Positions 16,786 to 26,337 of a stretch of 64,000 bases of DNA are shown piece after piece. The position numbers and the translations under genes were made by a program. Below the pieces are notes generated by a model. It was not told where the DNA came from. It ran no database searches and was given only the letters and a program-made list of their open reading frames with translations. Origin of the DNA: Aureispira anguillae (GTDB lineage Bacteria; Bacteroidota; Bacteroidia; Chitinophagales; Saprospiraceae); the NCBI RefSeq assembly GCF_026000115.1, contig NZ_AP026867.1, forward strand, positions 217,501 through 281,500, in the 5' to 3' direction. The stretch's first letter is position 1; the number at the start of each line of letters is the position of its first letter.

Positions 16786-18114
16786 TTATTGTTTGATCAA
16801 TTTGATAACAGCTTGTTTTGTTTCAGAAGTAATCGAAACAAAATAAACGCCACTAGGACCTTCCAAATCTAATTCTACCAATTGTTGTTGGTTATAGACT
16901 TTGTTGTAAACCATTCTGCCATTAATATCTGTAATATTCACAGCAACTTGGTTGTAACTTGCTCCTAAGTCGATATTAAAGTGTCCTGTAGTAGGATTAG
17001 GATAAGCTACTAAGCTATTGTCAAATGCCAATTGGTTAAGACTTGATAATACAAAGTTATAGCAAGAAGACATAGCAGTACAACCATTTTGAGTTATTTG
17101 TACGGCATAATTGCCATTAACTGTAGGGCTAAAACTAGCACTAGTATCTCCTGCAATTGGACTATTTCCATTATTGCAATCTACCCATTGATAAGAGGCA
17201 TTGCTAGCATTAGCAGTTAGCATAGTACTCGTTGTAGAAACAGAAGTATCTACCGTGTTAATCGTTAAGTTAATGGTATAGATACTGTCGCAACTACCTG
17301 CTGCTCCAACGATGGTGTCTTGGTAAGTACCACTGCTCATCCAAGTGTGGTTTCCACTAGGAGAAGTATAGCTATCGCAAGCTACCTCTGTTAGAGTATC
17401 AGTAGGTGGAGTGCAATACACAACATCCAAATCATCGATCCAAAGTGTGGTACCAATACTAGCGCTACCTACTGTAGAACTAGCGGTAGCAATCAACAAT
17501 ACGTGGGTAGGTACCGCCCCGTTGCTGTAGTTAAATGGGACAGAAAAACGTGTCCAAGCGGTGGTGTTTCCTGTTGGTAAATCAAATGTAGCATCTGCAA
17601 TGATGTGAGCAGCAGAACCGCCTTGATCTGGATTGGATACATCAAAATTACCGTGCAAAACAGCTTGGATTCGCCCAACATCTGAACCAGATTGATCAAA
17701 TTTAAACCAACCTACTAAGCTATCAGGACGAGCCGTAAAGGTAGAACTAAAATTAGGATCTGCTGTAATGGTGTGAATATATCCATCGGCAGGAGAAGTC
17801 GATGGAGCTTCGATTTTTCCTGTTGTAGCCGTTGCATTAACAGGAGTACCAAAGAAACTAGCGTTTTCTAATTTTAAACAATAAGTACCCGTATGAGGAT
17901 TTGTTGATTCACGGAAACAGGTTTGAGGCCCTAGATTGGCAAAACCGCCCCCTGTTTTGTTGCCATTCCAGTTGGTGGGCTCTTCTGTATTTGAACCGAC
18001 ATTCTGCCAGTTTTCAAAACCGTTGTTGGGCAATGTTGTTTGACCATGTGTCAGTGAAGCAGAAAGCATGCAAAAAGAAGTTAGCAGCATGGATGCTTTT
18101 GATCGTATTTTCAT
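16786..18114 (-). CDS. Secreted protein with T9SS type A sorting domain
   Basis: A 442-residue exported protein. A signal peptide (ASMLLTSFCMLSASLTHGQ) is followed by a carbohydrate-binding-like beta-sandwich at about 30-235 (LPNNGFENWQNVG, WTRFSVPFNY, TLWIDDLDVVYC). Next is a short repeat seen in Bacteroidota surface proteins (EVACDSYTSPSGNHTWMSSG, DTIVGAAGSCDSIYTINLTI), then an Ig/PKD-like segment, and the type IX sorting domain (VAYPNPTTGHFNIDLG to GVYFVSITS and VIKLIKQ). It should cross the outer membrane by T9SS and be attached to the surface. No catalytic residues are evident. Confidence 0.9.
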   Translation of the reverse strand: MKIRSKASMLLTSFCMLSASLTHGQTTLPNNGFENWQNVGSNTEEPTNWNGNKTGGGFANLGPQTCFRESTNPHTGTYCLKLENASFFGTPVNATATTGKIEAPSTSPADGYIHTITADPNFSSTFTARPDSLVGWFKFDQSGSDVGRIQAVLHGNFDVSNPDQGGSAAHIIADATFDLPTGNTTAWTRFSVPFNYSNGAVPTHVLLIATASSTVGSASIGTTLWIDDLDVVYCTPPTDTLTEVACDSYTSPSGNHTWMSSGTYQDTIVGAAGSCDSIYTINLTINTVDTSVSTTSTMLTANASNASYQWVDCNNGNSPIAGDTSASFSPTVNGNYAVQITQNGCTAMSSCYNFVLSSLNQLAFDNSLVAYPNPTTGHFNIDLGASYNQVAVNITDINGRMVYNKVYNQQQLVELDLEGPSGVYFVSITSETKQAVIKLIKQ

Positions 18115-18207
18115 TTTTTGTGTTTTTTAATTCTCATTTTTTGGGATTGTGAGAACAAATGAATCAATTAATATAAATCCTATTAGAAATATATTATAAA
18201 TAGGCAG

Positions 18208-18239
18208 CAAAGTTACATTTTTTTTCTTGATATTATCAA
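18208..18239 (-). promoter_or_regulatory. Promoter of the 442-aa T9SS gene
   Basis: Minus strand TTG (18239-18237), 21 bases, TAACTTTG (18215-18208), an exact TAnnTTTG. The -33 element sits in a palindrome cttgatattatcaag (18226-18240). The rest of the 18115-18472 gap shows only A/T-rich sequence and the oppositely directed promoter at 18402. Confidence 0.5.
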
Positions 18240-18401
18240 GCTTGAATAAAGCTTCTGTTAGTAGAAAATGTTAATGCCCTGCTTGATTTTTTTAAAGTAT
18301 TGAAGTGAAGTATCTTAGATTATTTTCCATAAAATACTAGAATAAAGTGAAGCTAATGAGTTATGGGATGCCAAGAACAGCTAAATAAGATTTTAACAGT
18401 G

Positions 18402-18431
18402 TTTGACTTTTATAATAAAGTGTTACCTTAG
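18402..18431 (+). promoter_or_regulatory. Promoter of the ATPase/nuclease operon
   Basis: TTTG at 18402-18405, 18 bases, TACCTTAG at 18424-18431, one base off TAnnTTTG. The predicted leader is about 35 bases. Confidence 0.45.
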
Positions 18432-18472
18432 TATTTAATGTAATTCTTTTATCAAAATGCATCCATTCAAAT

Positions 18473-19864
18473 ATGAAAATAGCTGTTCAAAATCTAGGAA
18501 CAATAAAAGAAGGGTCTATTGCTTTAGATAAAGGGCTAACCGTATTGGTAGGGCCTAATAATTCTGGAAAATCGTATATTTCTTATTTGATTTATGGTTT
18601 TTGGGCAGATAGTGGAAAAAATCAATATGCCTTTGATTTTTTTAAACTAAGTGACACGGATTTAGGCGTGGATAAGGACGGTTACAGCTACATTAATTTA
18701 AAAGAAGTATTGATTAAAGACTGTGGGAAAATTGCAGCTTATCTCACTAAATACATGAATGAAAATATAACCAATTATTTTTCTTCTAATAAAATTAATG
18801 CCACGATTGATTTGCCTCAGTTAGAAGATGTAATGATAGACCAAATTCGCAATAAATTTGAAGAAGGGAAGGGGGTAGATGCTGCTACAGAAGGGTTAGG
18901 AATTCGGATAAAAGGAGAGCATCTTATCTATCAAAAAGTTGGGCAGCATTCAGAAGCTAAACATTTTTTTCGCAATTTTTCAGGCATCTTTTTCGCTCAA
19001 CTAATCAATGAGATAATTGGTCCAATCGTTCATTTTTTCCCTACAGAAAGATTGGCGTTAACGATGCTGAGTAATGATGAAGTAGAACGCAAGTCAAGAG
19101 AGCAAGATCAAATTAGGAGACTAATGCTCAAATCTAATGTAGATGACCAATTGCTCAAAAACTTTCTGAAAGGCAAAGAAGGCTTAAAAACCAATTATCC
19201 ACAAGCAATAAATGATTACATCTATTTTATTAATGATTTAAGAGACACCGTTAAAAAGGAGGGCGCTTATAAGGATTTTGCCAATGAAATCCAACAAATG
19301 TTAATGGAAGGAAATATTTCGGTTTCTTCCTTTGGAGATATTAATTATACGCCAAGGGGAATGAAAGAGCCAATAGAAATTCATATCTCTTCTTCTTTGG
19401 TTAAATCGTTATCTGGTTTGGTGCTCTACTTTAGGCACTTGGCAAAAGAAGGAGATACCATTATTATTGATGAACCAGAGGTGAATTTGCATCCCAATAA
19501 TCAGCGAATTATTGCAAGAGTTGTTGCCAAGGCAGTGAATAAAGGTTTTAAGGTCATCTTAAGTACGCACAGCGACTATATTATAAAAGAACTCAACAAC
19601 TTGGTGATGCTCAGCAAAGCCAATGCAAAACCTGAAATCAAAAAAGCCTTATTAAATGATCTGGCTAAGGATGGTTACGACGAAACCTCTTATCTTAATA
19701 AGACGGACTTAGGGGTCTATTTCTTTAACAATCATACCATCCAAGAGTTAGAGGTCGATGAAATGGGCTTTGATGTGGCAACTATTGATACCGAATTAGA
19801 TAAGCTAGCTTATTCGAGTGAACACATTTATTATTCGTTATTTAATCAACAAGAGGAAGAATGA
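18473..19864 (+). CDS. AAA-family (ABC/SMC-type) ATPase, candidate defence protein
   Basis: A 463-residue ATPase of the OLD/AAA_15/RecF-like class. Walker A is GPNNSGKS at residues 27-34. A long helical insert at about 60-300 includes a charged segment (EVERKSREQDQIRRLML). The ABC-type signature region SSSLVKSLSGLVLYFRHL precedes Walker B/D-loop DTIIIDEPEVNLHP and the His switch STHSDYIIKEL. There is no TOPRIM domain at the C-terminus, unlike OLD nucleases and GajA. Its stop overlaps the ATG of the nuclease-like gene by four bases (19861-19864). Pairs of this ATPase class with a small nuclease are typical of phage-defence operons, but no neighbour here is a known defence gene. Confidence 0.85.
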   Translation: MKIAVQNLGTIKEGSIALDKGLTVLVGPNNSGKSYISYLIYGFWADSGKNQYAFDFFKLSDTDLGVDKDGYSYINLKEVLIKDCGKIAAYLTKYMNENITNYFSSNKINATIDLPQLEDVMIDQIRNKFEEGKGVDAATEGLGIRIKGEHLIYQKVGQHSEAKHFFRNFSGIFFAQLINEIIGPIVHFFPTERLALTMLSNDEVERKSREQDQIRRLMLKSNVDDQLLKNFLKGKEGLKTNYPQAINDYIYFINDLRDTVKKEGAYKDFANEIQQMLMEGNISVSSFGDINYTPRGMKEPIEIHISSSLVKSLSGLVLYFRHLAKEGDTIIIDEPEVNLHPNNQRIIARVVAKAVNKGFKVILSTHSDYIIKELNNLVMLSKANAKPEIKKALLNDLAKDGYDETSYLNKTDLGVYFFNNHTIQELEVDEMGFDVATIDTELDKLAYSSEHIYYSLFNQQEEE

Positions 19865-20484
19865 GTTCAATTATAGATGTTCTTAGAGCGGTTGTTGATG
19901 ATCGTTATATTCATGCGGATAATAAAAGTCTAATTACCTTATCAGAATCTTCATCGGGGAGTACTTGTAGAAATGTAACCTTGCAAAAAACGAACAGAAT
20001 CAAACAGGTTTTAGTACTGGACACCGATTTGGAAGGAGATGCTATTCATCCTTTTTTAATAGAAAAGGAAAAATCTATCTACAAGAAAGGTGCGTTAAAG
20101 AATTTGAGAAAAAAGGTTGATTATTTAATGTTTTGTGAATTGGAAAATCAAGATAAAACATTAACGACCTACATTTTTCCAATTGAGCTGAAATCAGGGA
20201 ATCAAGACGATTGGCATCGTCAAGCAAAAGCAGGGTATACCTTTGCTCAGTATTTGGTTGGTTTTGTTGAAGTACAGCAAAAAGTGAACTTTGATTTACC
20301 TAAGTCGGGTAACCAATTAAATTATCGCTGTGTGTTATTTAGTTCAAAGGGAAGCAGGCTAGATCGAAAACCTAAATTAAAAACGATACAGGCTACCACT
20401 TATATAGAGCATGAAATCTATAAATACCAATATTGTCGAAAAAAGTGTGGAGAGCGATACTTTATTGAGTCGTTTATCCATTAA
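19861..20484 (+). CDS. PD-(D/E)xK-like putative nuclease partner of the ATPase
   Basis: A 207-residue protein with no close family that I recognise. The central segment KVDYLMFCELENQ, then YIFPIELKSGNQDDW, gives Asp87 and Glu109-x-Lys111 on consecutive strands. That is the D...ExK pattern of PD-(D/E)xK nucleases, followed by a helix with RQAKAGYTFAQYLVGF, as often seen after the catalytic core. The C-terminus is basic with two cysteines (YCRKKCGERYF). The gene is translationally coupled to the ATPase (ATGA overlap) and followed by a terminator, so the two form one operon. The nuclease call rests on the motif and context only. Confidence 0.6.
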   Translation: MSSIIDVLRAVVDDRYIHADNKSLITLSESSSGSTCRNVTLQKTNRIKQVLVLDTDLEGDAIHPFLIEKEKSIYKKGALKNLRKKVDYLMFCELENQDKTLTTYIFPIELKSGNQDDWHRQAKAGYTFAQYLVGFVEVQQKVNFDLPKSGNQLNYRCVLFSSKGSRLDRKPKLKTIQATTYIEHEIYKYQYCRKKCGERYFIESFIH

Positions 20485-20488
20485 TTAA

Positions 20489-20523
20489 AAAAGCCGCTAG
20501 AAAATATATTCTCTAGCAGCTTT
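20489..20523 (-). terminator. Bidirectional hairpin between nuclease gene and IcmF gene
   Basis: A stem aaagccgctaga / tctagcagcttt with one mismatch and a 10-base loop. The minus-strand tail is TTTTTTAATT. It lies between two converging stops and can serve both genes. Confidence 0.65.
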
Positions 20524-20546
20524 CTATGGCTTAAAAACAAAGGCAT

Positions 20547-23500
20547 TTACATATTTCTACGATATTGCCCACCCACTTCATACAAAGCAGTTGTAATTTG
20601 TCCTAAAGAGCAGCACTTAGCGGCTTCCATTAGTTCTTCAAATAAGTTTTCGTTATTGATTGCAGCTTTTTGTAAACGAACTAAAGCAGCCGTATTTGTA
20701 TTTTCATTGGCACCTTTTAAATTGGTTAATGTTTTAATCTGTGCCTCTTTTTCTGCCTTTGTTGCTCGAATTACTTCATCGGGAATAATGGTAGGAGAGC
20801 CCTCTTTAGACAAAAAGGTATTCACCCCAATAATTGGAAATTCTCCAGTATGTTTGAGCGTTTCATAATAAAGGCTCTCTTCTTGAATTTTACCTCGTTG
20901 ATACATGGTTTCCATGGCACCAAGTACACCACCACGCTCTGTAATTCTATCAAATTCCATCATAATAGCTTCCTCTACCAAATCCGTCAATTCTTCGGTG
21001 ATAAAAGAACCTTGCATTGGATTTTCATTTTTGGCTAATCCAAATTCGTGATTGATAATCAACTGGATGGCCATTGCACGACGAACCGACTCCTCTGTAG
21101 GGGTAGTGATGGCCTCATCGTAAGCATTGGTATGTAGTGAGTTACAATTATCATAAATCGCATACAATGCTTGCAAAGTTGTTCTAATATCATTAAAAGA
21201 AATTTCTTGTGCATGCAAAGAACGTCCAGAAGTTTGGATATGGTATTTTAATTTTTGAGAACGAGCATTTGCTCCATATTTTTCTCGCATCGCTTTGGCC
21301 CAAATGCGTCGAGCAACTCGCCCAATAACAGCATATTCAGGATCTACACCATTGGAGAAAAAGAAAGAAAGGTTGGGCGCAAACTTGTTGATGTCCATTC
21401 CTCTAGATAGGTAATATTCAACAAAGGTGAAGCCATTCGCTAAAGTGAATGCCAATTGAGAAATTGGGTTTGCTCCAGCCTCAGCAATATGATAGCCAGA
21501 AATAGAAACCGAATAAAAGTTACGCACATTTTTATCAATAAAGTACTGCTGTACATCTCCCATCAAACGGAGCGAAAATTCAGTAGAAAAAATACAGGTA
21601 TTTTGCGCTTGATCTTCTTTCAAAATATCAGCCTGTACTGTTCCACGAACAGAGGACAACGCTTTTTGTTTGAGTTCTGCATAAACTTCAGGTGCCAAAA
21701 TTTCATCTCCTGTCAAGCCCAATAACATTAACCCTAAGCCATTGTTTCCTTCTGGTAAGTCCCCCAAATAAGTAGGACAGTCTAAGCCTTTGTCTTCGTA
21801 TTTTTCTTTTTTCTTGGCAGCAACCAAATGCTCTAAACCATGCTCTTTGATATAAATCTCACATTGCTGATCGATCGCTGCGTTCATAAAGAAAGAACAC
21901 ATGGCAGCAGCAGGACCATTAATAGTCATTGACACAGAGGTCGTTGGTGCGCACAAGTCAAAGCCAGAATAGAGCTTTTTAGCATCGTCCAAACAACAGA
22001 TATTAACCCCTGAGTTCCCAACTTTTCCATAAATATCAGGACGATAATCAGGATCGTCACCATACAAGGTTACCGAATCAAAAGCAGTAGACAAACGATG
22101 GGCAGGCATACCCAACGATACGTAATGAAAACGTCTATTGGTACGTTCTGGGTTACCTTCTCCTGCAAACATACGGGTAGGATCTTCACCTTTGCGTTTG
22201 AAAGGGAAAACTCCAGCGGTGTAAGGAAATTCACCAGGGAAGTTTTCTTGCAATACCCATTTTAGAATTTCTCCCCAACTCTTGTATTTTGGAGTAGCAA
22301 CACGAGGAATCTTAGTATGTGAAAGCGAGGTGGTAAAGGTGGGAACACGAATTTCTTTGTTTCGAACCAAATACACAAACTCATCCGAAGCGTAAGCCTT
22401 TACCTTATCTTCCCAGTTGTTAAGTACTTTTTTGTTTTGCCCATCCAAATCCAATTCTACTTCTTCATAAGCCTTCTGAACGGCTTCCAAGACATTACTA
22501 CCTGTTTGTCCTTGATCTTCTAAGACTTCTAAGGTCTTTTTGATGCCGTACAATTTCCCAGCAACCTCTGCCTGTTGCTCTGTTTTTTCGTTGTAATTGC
22601 GAATACTTTCTGCAATTTCTGCCAAATAGCGGGTACGCTTGGGAGGAATAATGTAAATTTTTTCGCTCATTCCTTTGGTAATTTCAAAGGAAGAAACAAG
22701 ATCAGCCTGTGTACGTTCTACAATCGTATCAATAATAGCACGATAAAGCTGATTCATACCAGGATCATTGAATTGAGACGCAATAGTACCGAATACAGGT
22801 AATTCCTCGTCTTTAGCTTCCCAAAGATTGTGGTTGCGTTTATATTGCTTTTTGACATCTCGCAAAGCATCTAAGGCGCCACGTTTGTCAAACTTATTGA
22901 GCGCAATAACATCTGCAAAGTCCAACATGTCAATTTTCTCTAATTGAGAAGCAGCACCATATTCAGGTGTCATAACATAAAGAGACATATCCGAAAAATC
23001 GGTAATAGCAGTATCCGATTGACCAATTCCAGAAGTTTCTAAAATAATAAGATCATATTCAGCCGCTTTTAGAATATCAACCGCATCGGCAATATATTTA
23101 GAAATAGAAAGATTGGATTGGCGAGTGGCCAAGGAACGCATATATACTCGCTCATTCTTAATGGCATTCATGCGAATACGATCTCCTAGTAGCGCACCAC
23201 CTGTTTTTCGCTTAGATGGATCTACAGAAACCACTGCAATTGTTTTATCTTCAAAATCTGTCAAAAAGCGACGAACCAATTCGTCCACCAAGCTTGATTT
23301 TCCTGCACCACCTGTACCCGTGATCCCCAGTACAGGAACCTTTTTGGTAGGAGCTTGCTCTCTAATTTCTTCTAACCAAGCATCCGCTTTTTCTCCTGTA
23401 TTTTCAGCAGCAGAAATTAAACGAGCAATGGAATATTTATTTTTTTGTTTAAAATCGTTGAGTTCGCCATTTATATTTTGACCAGTAGCAAAATCACACT

Positions 23501-23924
23501 GTGTTAGAAGGTCATTAATCATGCCTTGAAGCCCCATTGCACGACCATCATCTGGCGAATAGATGCGAGCAATACCATAATCGTGTAGCTCTTGGATCTC
23601 AGTCGGTAAGATGGTACCGCCACCGCCACCAAAAATTTTGATGTGTCCTGCACCTTGCTCTTTGAGTAAATCATACATATATTTGAAATACTCGTTGTGC
23701 CCTCCCTGATAGGAGGTAATAGCAATCCCCTGTACATCTTCTTGAATAGCAGTATCTACAATTTCTTGTACCGAACGATTGTGACCCAAATGGATAATTT
23801 CTGCGCCAGAGCGTTGCATAATTCTACGCATAATATTGATGGCAGCATCATGCCCATCAAACAATGCAGCAGCAGTAACCATACGGATTTTGTGTTTGGC
23901 TTGATAAGGTGCGACTTGTTCCAT
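20547..23924 (-). CDS. icmF: Fused isobutyryl-CoA mutase (B12-binding, G-protein chaperone and mutase domains)
   Basis: An adenosylcobalamin-dependent acyl-CoA mutase that interconverts isobutyryl- and n-butyryl-CoA in characterised IcmF enzymes. Domain order in 1125 residues: a B12-binding domain at 1-145 with DGHD at 23-26 (His25 is the cobalt ligand position) and [12 protein letters not shown] MeaB-like GTPase chaperone follows from about 195, with P-loop [12 protein letters not shown] at about 200-211 and NKFD near 340. The substrate-binding mutase barrel runs from about 570 to the end ([29 protein letters not shown]). The fusion order and length are those of IcmF, not of the MutA/MutB subunits. 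Alone in its transcription unit. Confidence 0.92.
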   Translation of the reverse strand: MEQVAPYQAKHKIRMVTAAALFDGHDAAINIMRRIMQRSGAEIIHLGHNRSVQEIVDTAIQEDVQGIAITSYQGGHNEYFKYMYDLLKEQGAGHIKIFGGGGGTILPTEIQELHDYGIARIYSPDDGRAMGLQGMINDLLTQCDFATGQNINGELNDFKQKNKYSIARLISAAENTGEKADAWLEEIREQAPTKKVPVLGITGTGGAGKSSLVDELVRRFLTDFEDKTIAVVSVDPSKRKTGGALLGDRIRMNAIKNERVYMRSLATRQSNLSISKYIADAVDILKAAEYDLIILETSGIGQSDTAITDFSDMSLYVMTPEYGAASQLEKIDMLDFADVIALNKFDKRGALDALRDVKKQYKRNHNLWEAKDEELPVFGTIASQFNDPGMNQLYRAIIDTIVERTQADLVSSFEITKGMSEKIYIIPPKRTRYLAEIAESIRNYNEKTEQQAEVAGKLYGIKKTLEVLEDQGQTGSNVLEAVQKAYEEVELDLDGQNKKVLNNWEDKVKAYASDEFVYLVRNKEIRVPTFTTSLSHTKIPRVATPKYKSWGEILKWVLQENFPGEFPYTAGVFPFKRKGEDPTRMFAGEGNPERTNRRFHYVSLGMPAHRLSTAFDSVTLYGDDPDYRPDIYGKVGNSGVNICCLDDAKKLYSGFDLCAPTTSVSMTINGPAAAMCSFFMNAAIDQQCEIYIKEHGLEHLVAAKKKEKYEDKGLDCPTYLGDLPEGNNGLGLMLLGLTGDEILAPEVYAELKQKALSSVRGTVQADILKEDQAQNTCIFSTEFSLRLMGDVQQYFIDKNVRNFYSVSISGYHIAEAGANPISQLAFTLANGFTFVEYYLSRGMDINKFAPNLSFFFSNGVDPEYAVIGRVARRIWAKAMREKYGANARSQKLKYHIQTSGRSLHAQEISFNDIRTTLQALYAIYDNCNSLHTNAYDEAITTPTEESVRRAMAIQLIINHEFGLAKNENPMQGSFITEELTDLVEEAIMMEFDRITERGGVLGAMETMYQRGKIQEESLYYETLKHTGEFPIIGVNTFLSKEGSPTIIPDEVIRATKAEKEAQIKTLTNLKGANENTNTAALVRLQKAAINNENLFEELMEAAKCCSLGQITTALYEVGGQYRRNM

Positions 23925-24098
23925 AATATGATAGTTTTTTTCCTAGAAATCAGTAGGTGGACAAACTGATAGTGTACAGATTTTATCTACCAACTTACCT
24001 TCTTAGTATATAAGCATTTATTGGAGACAGCTTTTATAATATAAACAAGATAGCATGAGACTATTTGTTGTAAGGAGAGCTGTCTTGTAAGTTTGCTG

Positions 24099-24106
24099 CA
24101 AAGGTA
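24099..24106 (-). promoter_or_regulatory. Candidate -7 box for the IcmF gene
   Basis: TACCTTTG followed by CA on the minus strand matches TAnnTTTG exactly, giving a leader of about 170 bases. A -33 TTG at normal spacing is not seen. The remainder of the 23925-24257 gap shows nothing else except the TfoX terminator. Confidence 0.3.
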
Positions 24107-24203
24107 CGATTTTTGCACTGCTTTTTGTGATTTAGCGCAATAAAATTAGAGGTATTTTGAATAGGAGGGAGAAGCCAGTATTTATTAAATTGGAATAAAA
24201 GGA

Positions 24204-24240
24204 AGCGTATTTTATGCCTATTATAAGGTAATAATACGCT
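24204..24240 (-). terminator. Hairpin after the TfoX-like gene
   Basis: agcgtatt / aatacgct arms surround an inner cctatta-taagg-like stem. The minus-strand tail ccttttatt is T-rich. It lies 17 bases past the stop. Confidence 0.55.
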
Positions 24241-24257
24241 CGATATACTCACAAAAG

Positions 24258-24608
24258 TTACTTTTTTGTGCTCTTCTTGGATGCTTTGGCAAAGGGATTA
24301 AAATCAAGGCACTTTTGAATCCAATAGTCCAATTCTTCATCCATATCAAGCCCATCGGGTTCTATGTAGACATAGCCTTTCATAGAGCGTCCCGTAAAAT
24401 TCATTTCTTTGCAATATTCTTTTTGAAGTGCTTCGGGATAAGCATCGGGACCAATTCTAGCCATTAGTTCTTCCTTGATGATCCCCAAGCACATTTTATC
24501 GTCCACCATTATACAAAGCCCCCCAAACATCTTTTTGGTATAATAAACGATATTTTTTTCTTTTAGAATTTGCTCAATTCGTTCTGCTAGTTGTTCGTTG
24601 TAAGCCAT
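24258..24608 (-). CDS. TfoX/Sxy family protein, N-terminal domain only
   Basis: A 116-residue protein with the TfoX N-terminal fold: KKMFGGLCIMVDDKMCLGII is the family core, followed by RIGPDAYPEAL and the GYVYIEPDG strand. The lysine-rich tail (FAKASKKSTKK) is disordered. In Gammaproteobacteria Sxy/TfoX activates competence genes with CRP. The single-domain versions of Bacteroidota lack the C-terminal domain, and their role is unknown. The nearest neighbours give no hint. Confidence 0.88.
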   Translation of the reverse strand: MAYNEQLAERIEQILKEKNIVYYTKKMFGGLCIMVDDKMCLGIIKEELMARIGPDAYPEALQKEYCKEMNFTGRSMKGYVYIEPDGLDMDEELDYWIQKCLDFNPFAKASKKSTKK

Positions 24609-24694
24609 AAATAAAATGATTTAGAGTGAATTCTTGGCGCTTTGACAAGCCTATAGAATAGGAACGATAGAAGCTGCCAAAAAGCAAAATTCTT

Positions 24695-26050
24695 TTAGAA
24701 ATAAGAAAGTCGAAGATGGGTGGCTCCCGCCTTTTCAGCAGCTAACGTGATGGTTAATAAATTCTGGTACGTGGTGACAAAGTCTTGGGGACTCAGATCA
24801 ATCTGTTCTAAGTTGGCCTCAGAAAGCACTTTGGGGTCCGTTTTACATTTGCCCAATAGATGTTGCAGGCTATCTCGCAACCTAGGCACTAGTGCCCAAG
24901 CTTGCTTATTCTCTTGTTCGTTGTTGTGATCGCTGTATTGTTTTTGTAAAGGGACTAAATCTGCTTTGTATGCATGACCAATAGACTCAATAAAACGTTT
25001 TTCAGTTTCTATTGGATGCTGAGTATTCGTCAATGCCTGTAGATTTTTAGCGATGTTATCTTTAGGTTGACTTAGTTGTTGCTCCTCTAAGGCAAGCACT
25101 GTTGTTGCTTCAGCGGTTTTAATCTCTATACGAAGTTTGGGTGGCAATGTAGGTAATTCTATTTTAACAACAGGCGTTATTTTTTGATTTGAATTGGGGG
25201 ACTGACTTGTTGAATGTACGATAGATGAAGTGTCTTCTGAAAGCTGCATTTCATCCTTTAATTCAGCCAATAATTCTTTTTTGGTTTTGGGAATAGTTAA
25301 TTCAGAAGCAGGGTCATAGTTTAATTGTTGCTTTGTTTTTTTGACCTGCTCTTTTGCGGCTTCTTTCGACTGTTTAATTTCTGCTTTTGTGGCATAAATA
25401 TCTTGTCTAGAATGGTCTAAATCATTTTGCAATTCGTCCAATAAAGCTCGTTTAGTTTTTGGAACTGTTGTTTCTTCAATTTCTAATGCATTTGAAACGG
25501 TTGAAGGCACTTCATTTACTTCCTCTACAGAATCCTGTTTATCTGTTGTTAAACGATCCTCAGAAACGGGCTGTTCTAGCGTTTTATGCTGAACAGGTAG
25601 CTCGGTTTTGTCCCAATTTTGTAGCTCAATAATATTCCCTTCTGGATCTTTAAGATAGACAAAAGAAAGCATCCCTAAGCCCTCAATGGGATGTGTTCCG
25701 ATTTGACCATAAATTTGCCCACCAAAGTCCAACGCCTTATCAAGCACTTTTTGTATATTATCAACTTCAAATGCAAGGTGTCCAAAGCCTTTTCTATTGG
25801 ATAATTGCACAGGCTGTTCTTCCATTTTGTGGTACTCAAAAATCTCTAAGGTTGGGCCATCTTTTCCATAACCAGGGAGTCGTAAATGTGCCCCTTTGAT
25901 TTGTGCATTGACAACAGCAGTACCTTGAGACAACCAGTTCCCTGATAGGTTACGTTGAGGCAATAATAATTTGCAATCAAATACTTGAATGTAAAAACTA
26001 GCTAATGTTTTCCAGTCTTTGCTGATAATATTGGTATGAACGTATTTCAT
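24695..26050 (-). CDS. VOC (glyoxalase-like) domain protein with long charged C-terminal tail
   Basis: 451 residues. The first 150 are a vicinal-oxygen-chelate domain (MKYVHTNIISKDWKTLASFY, GFGHLAFEVDNIQKVLDKAL, SFVYLKDPEGNIIELQNW), as in lactoylglutathione lyase-like and dioxygenase-like enzymes. Residues about 160-350 are acidic/basic low-complexity sequence with two copies of a PKTKxxLLxEL motif (PKTKRALLDEL and PKTKKELLAEL). A helical C-terminal domain occupies 360-451 (LQHLLGKCKTDPKVL). VOC proteins are normally 120-160 residues, so the fusion is unusual. The role of the tail is unknown. Confidence 0.82.
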   Translation of the reverse strand: MKYVHTNIISKDWKTLASFYIQVFDCKLLLPQRNLSGNWLSQGTAVVNAQIKGAHLRLPGYGKDGPTLEIFEYHKMEEQPVQLSNRKGFGHLAFEVDNIQKVLDKALDFGGQIYGQIGTHPIEGLGMLSFVYLKDPEGNIIELQNWDKTELPVQHKTLEQPVSEDRLTTDKQDSVEEVNEVPSTVSNALEIEETTVPKTKRALLDELQNDLDHSRQDIYATKAEIKQSKEAAKEQVKKTKQQLNYDPASELTIPKTKKELLAELKDEMQLSEDTSSIVHSTSQSPNSNQKITPVVKIELPTLPPKLRIEIKTAEATTVLALEEQQLSQPKDNIAKNLQALTNTQHPIETEKRFIESIGHAYKADLVPLQKQYSDHNNEQENKQAWALVPRLRDSLQHLLGKCKTDPKVLSEANLEQIDLSPQDFVTTYQNLLTITLAAEKAGATHLRLSYF

Positions 26051-26304
26051 AGTGGTACTGATGGTAAAGTAAAAAAGAATAAGAAGTACTCTACACGATG
26101 GTTTTTTAAATTTAACAAAATGGGCTTTTTCTAGCCATATCTTAGACGTTGGATCGTTTCACGCTTAAAAATAGATAAAAGTTGCCTCCGTTTTAATTTT
26201 TACAAAAATCATTGGGTAGAGAAGATAAGCAGTTGTTCTTAAAGTTATAACTCTAAAAGCAAATAAAAGATTCTAAAAATAAAATTTTTTAAACGATTTT
26301 GGTA

Positions 26305-26333
26305 TTTGACCAGTGCAATTTTGTATACCTTTA
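26305..26333 (+). promoter_or_regulatory. Promoter overlapping the start of the GAF-LuxR gene
   Basis: TTTG at 26305-26308, 17 bases, TACCTTTA at 26326-26333. The ATG at 26338 is only 4 bases further, so transcription should begin at or beside the start codon (leaderless mRNA). Confidence 0.4.
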
Positions 26334-26337
26334 TAAT

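Noticed and set aside
18473-20484. Gabija or OLD-type nuclease
   Set aside because: The ATPase has no TOPRIM domain, and there is no UvrD-like helicase next to it.
24061-24252. 63-residue minus-strand frame
   Set aside because: It overlaps the TfoX terminator and the IcmF-side -7 box; composition is not protein-like.
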